The notes beneath the pieces are model-generated. The model did not search any database. It saw nothing but the letters and a program-made list of their open reading frames with translations, and had not been told where the DNA came from. Shown in pieces: positions 41,913 to 42,740 of a DNA stretch of 42,740 nucleotides; positions within the stretch are counted from its first letter, which is position 1; every line of letters starts with the position of its first letter. Origin of the DNA: an uncultured Clostridia bacterium (GTDB taxonomy: Bacteria; Bacillota; Clostridia; Christensenellales; Borkfalkiaceae); the NCBI GenBank assembly GCA_947632505.1, contig CANRPN010000006.1, positions 1-42,740 of the forward strand, written 5' to 3'. The translations under genes were made by a program, and so were the position numbers.

Positions 41913-41947
41913 TGTTTTTTGCGTGCGTTAGGGGTAGGGGAGGGCCG

Positions 41948-42130
41948 CGTCATGCTGAGCCGAAATACAGATACGCATTCCGCAGAAGAAAGTCTGCGAG
42001 TAATTGTCATTTCGACCGAAGCCGAAGGCAGAGCGGAGAAATCTCAACATTGTTTTTAATAATGAGGTAGAGATTTCTCGACTACGCTCGGAATGACATT
42101 TTTTAGAACATTGCGCGGCTCGGAATGACG
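41948..42130. repeat. Nested palindromic REP/MITE-like unit A
   Basis: Outer arms CGTCATGCTGAGCCG (41948-41962) and CGGCTCGGAATGACG (42116-42130) match at 12 of 15. Inside, 42006-42097 runs from GTCATTTCGACCGAAG..GGAGAAATCTC to GAGATTTCTCGACTACGCTCGGAATGAC, another inverted pair. The type (GTCATTTCGACCGAAG...GAGAAATCTC) is a known kind of intergenic repeat in many bacteria. It has no coding sense. Confidence 0.85.
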
Positions 42131-42152
42131 GAAGAGCAAAGATGGTGGGCCG

Positions 42153-42326
42153 CGTCATGCTGAGCCGAAATGTGGATACGTAAGAAAGTCTGCGAGTAAT
42201 TGTCATTTCGACCGATGCCGAAGGCAGAGCGGAGAAATCTCAACATTGTTTTTAATAATGAGATAGAGATTCGTCGACTACGCTCGGAATGACATTTTTT
42301 AGAACGTTGCGCGGCTCGGAATGACG
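42153..42326. repeat. Nested palindromic REP/MITE-like unit B
   Basis: A second copy of unit A, 205 bp downstream, with the same outer arms (42153-42167 and 42312-42326) and inner element (42202-42293, 92 bp as in A). It differs by small indels in the left part and a few base changes (GATTCGTCGAC in place of GATTTCTCGAC). Confidence 0.85.
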
Positions 42327-42336
42327 CGAGGGGCGG

Positions 42337-42396
42337 GTCGAAATGACAAATGATAAAAATTTCACGGGGTGCATTTCTTAAAATTGTCATGTCGAC
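42337..42396. repeat. Short related palindromic element C
   Basis: GTCGAAATGACAA (42337-42349) is the inverse of TTGTCATGTCGAC (42384-42396) at 12 of 13 positions. The flank GACCGAAGTGGAGACATCTC resembles the left inner arm of units A and B, so it is a partial or related copy. Confidence 0.7.
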
Positions 42397-42423
42397 CGAA
42401 GTGGAGACATCTCTACCTTATTT

Positions 42424-42457
42424 CTTGCCCTCCCCCAACAAGTTGGGGGAGAGCAAG
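42424..42457. repeat. Long hairpin CTCCCCCAAC/GTTGGGGGAG
   Basis: CTTGC, one mismatch, CTCCCCCAAC, loop AA, GTTGGGGGAG, one mismatch, GCAAG: 15 pairs. No T run. Similar in design to the 171-208 hairpin. Confidence 0.75.
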
Positions 42458-42548
42458 AACTTCACCTGCTTTCTGTGTTTGTCGCAAACAATACCTTAAC
42501 AAAGTTCGATAGGAAAATTATAAATCAAATTTTTCCCAAAAAGGTATA

Positions 42549-42572
42549 AATTCCGAATTTCGGAATTTTTTT
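42549..42572 (+). terminator. Orphan terminator-like hairpin
   Basis: AATTCCG (42549-42555), loop AATTT, CGGAATT (42561-42567), then TTTTT. No intact plus-strand gene lies directly upstream (the nearest ends at 41618), so it may be left over from a lost gene or act on read-through. Confidence 0.65.
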
Positions 42573-42644
42573 ATCGCTTTCCGGATTGAAAACCGCATAG
42601 GCCGCTCTATCACGTATCATAAAATGAAAAATTGCCATCTATCG

Positions 42645-42673
42645 TTGCGTTTTTGTTTGAACAGTGCTATAAT
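42645..42673 (+). promoter_or_regulatory. Promoter of the gene starting at 42706
   Basis: TTGCGT (42645-42650), 17 bases, TATAAT (42668-42673), 32 bases before the ATG. Confidence 0.7.
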
Positions 42674-42705
42674 GGTGGTATAAAAAAGAAAAAACGGAGG
42701 ACGTT

Positions 42706-42740
42706 ATGTCTGAAAAAAAGAGCAAGGGGCAGGAGCTCAT
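42706..42740 (+). CDS. Start of a gene running out of the window
   Basis: ATG preceded by AACGGAGGACGTT and a good promoter; the first residues are MSEKKSKGQEL. Only 35 bases are present, so the product cannot be named. Confidence 0.75.
   Translation, partial: MSEKKSKGQEL

Noticed and set aside
41650-41931. 93-residue plus-strand ORF
   Set aside because: It spans a perfect hairpin and a repeat copy and has no ribosome binding site; the minus strand has better coding sense.
41729-42390. Minus-strand ORFs 41729-42010, 41928-42206 and 42103-42390
   Set aside because: They share near-identical peptide segments (MTITRRL, CHSERSREIS) because they read through repeat units, a typical artefact.
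41948-42396. CRISPR array
   Set aside because: The repeats are long nested palindromes without short unique spacers of constant length, and no cas gene is present.

Overview
The window looks like a chromosomal segment of a low-to-mid GC, gut-type member of the Clostridia (Bacillota). Reasons seen in the sequence: strong AGGAGG-type ribosome binding sites, sigma-A promoters of TTGACA-17-TATAAT form, the Firmicutes S10-spc-alpha gene order with adk-map-infA-rpmJ, zinc-type S14, cysteine-containing S4 and adenylate kinase, and an enlarged clostridial-type L17. An uncultured Christensenellales-like lineage is my guess from protein style only; the genus is not recognised.

Layout. (1) 1-4490: the first bases of a gene leaving on the minus strand, a highly structured intergenic region with a perfect four-way-junction palindrome, obgE (apparently leaderless), a YhbY RNA-binding protein, and a two-gene unit of an IscU/NifU-like scaffold protein plus a GGGtGRT-family protein. 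(2) 4491-21707: one apparent eight-gene operon for extracellular peptide use. A 2506-residue cell-surface subtilisin with BspA-type leucine-rich repeats is followed by a surface lipoprotein, an unusually large oligopeptide-binding lipoprotein, two Opp permeases, two Opp ATPases and a small membrane protein. Several of these proteins carry DENGxP-type repeat segments, and the OppD ATPase has about 110 residues of them inserted inside its nucleotide-binding domain. (3) 21780-24573: a lipid operon with a flippase-like membrane protein, phosphatidylserine synthase and phosphatidylserine decarboxylase. A run of ten G lies at the end of pssA. (4) 24637-40661: the S10-spc-alpha ribosomal supercluster, with a structured attenuator-like leader before rpsJ and a second promoter and leader before rpsM. 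rpmJ is present but absent from the ORF track. (5) 40662-42740: a repeat-rich accessory tail with a divergent pair (an XRE-type regulator and a membrane zinc-ribbon protein) controlled by two matching 22-bp palindromes, two copies of a 55-bp hairpin repeat, a gene fragment, nested palindromic REP/MITE-like units, and the start of a further gene.

How it fits together (inference): the protease would cut external protein, the lipoproteins would bind products at the surface, and the Opp complex would import the peptides. The rest is core housekeeping: ribosome, translation start, secretion, transcription and membrane lipids. The most unusual items are the repeat insertion in OppD and its relatives across the operon, the poly-G tract between pssA and psd, the twin operators of the divergent pair, and the four-way-junction palindrome before a leaderless obgE.
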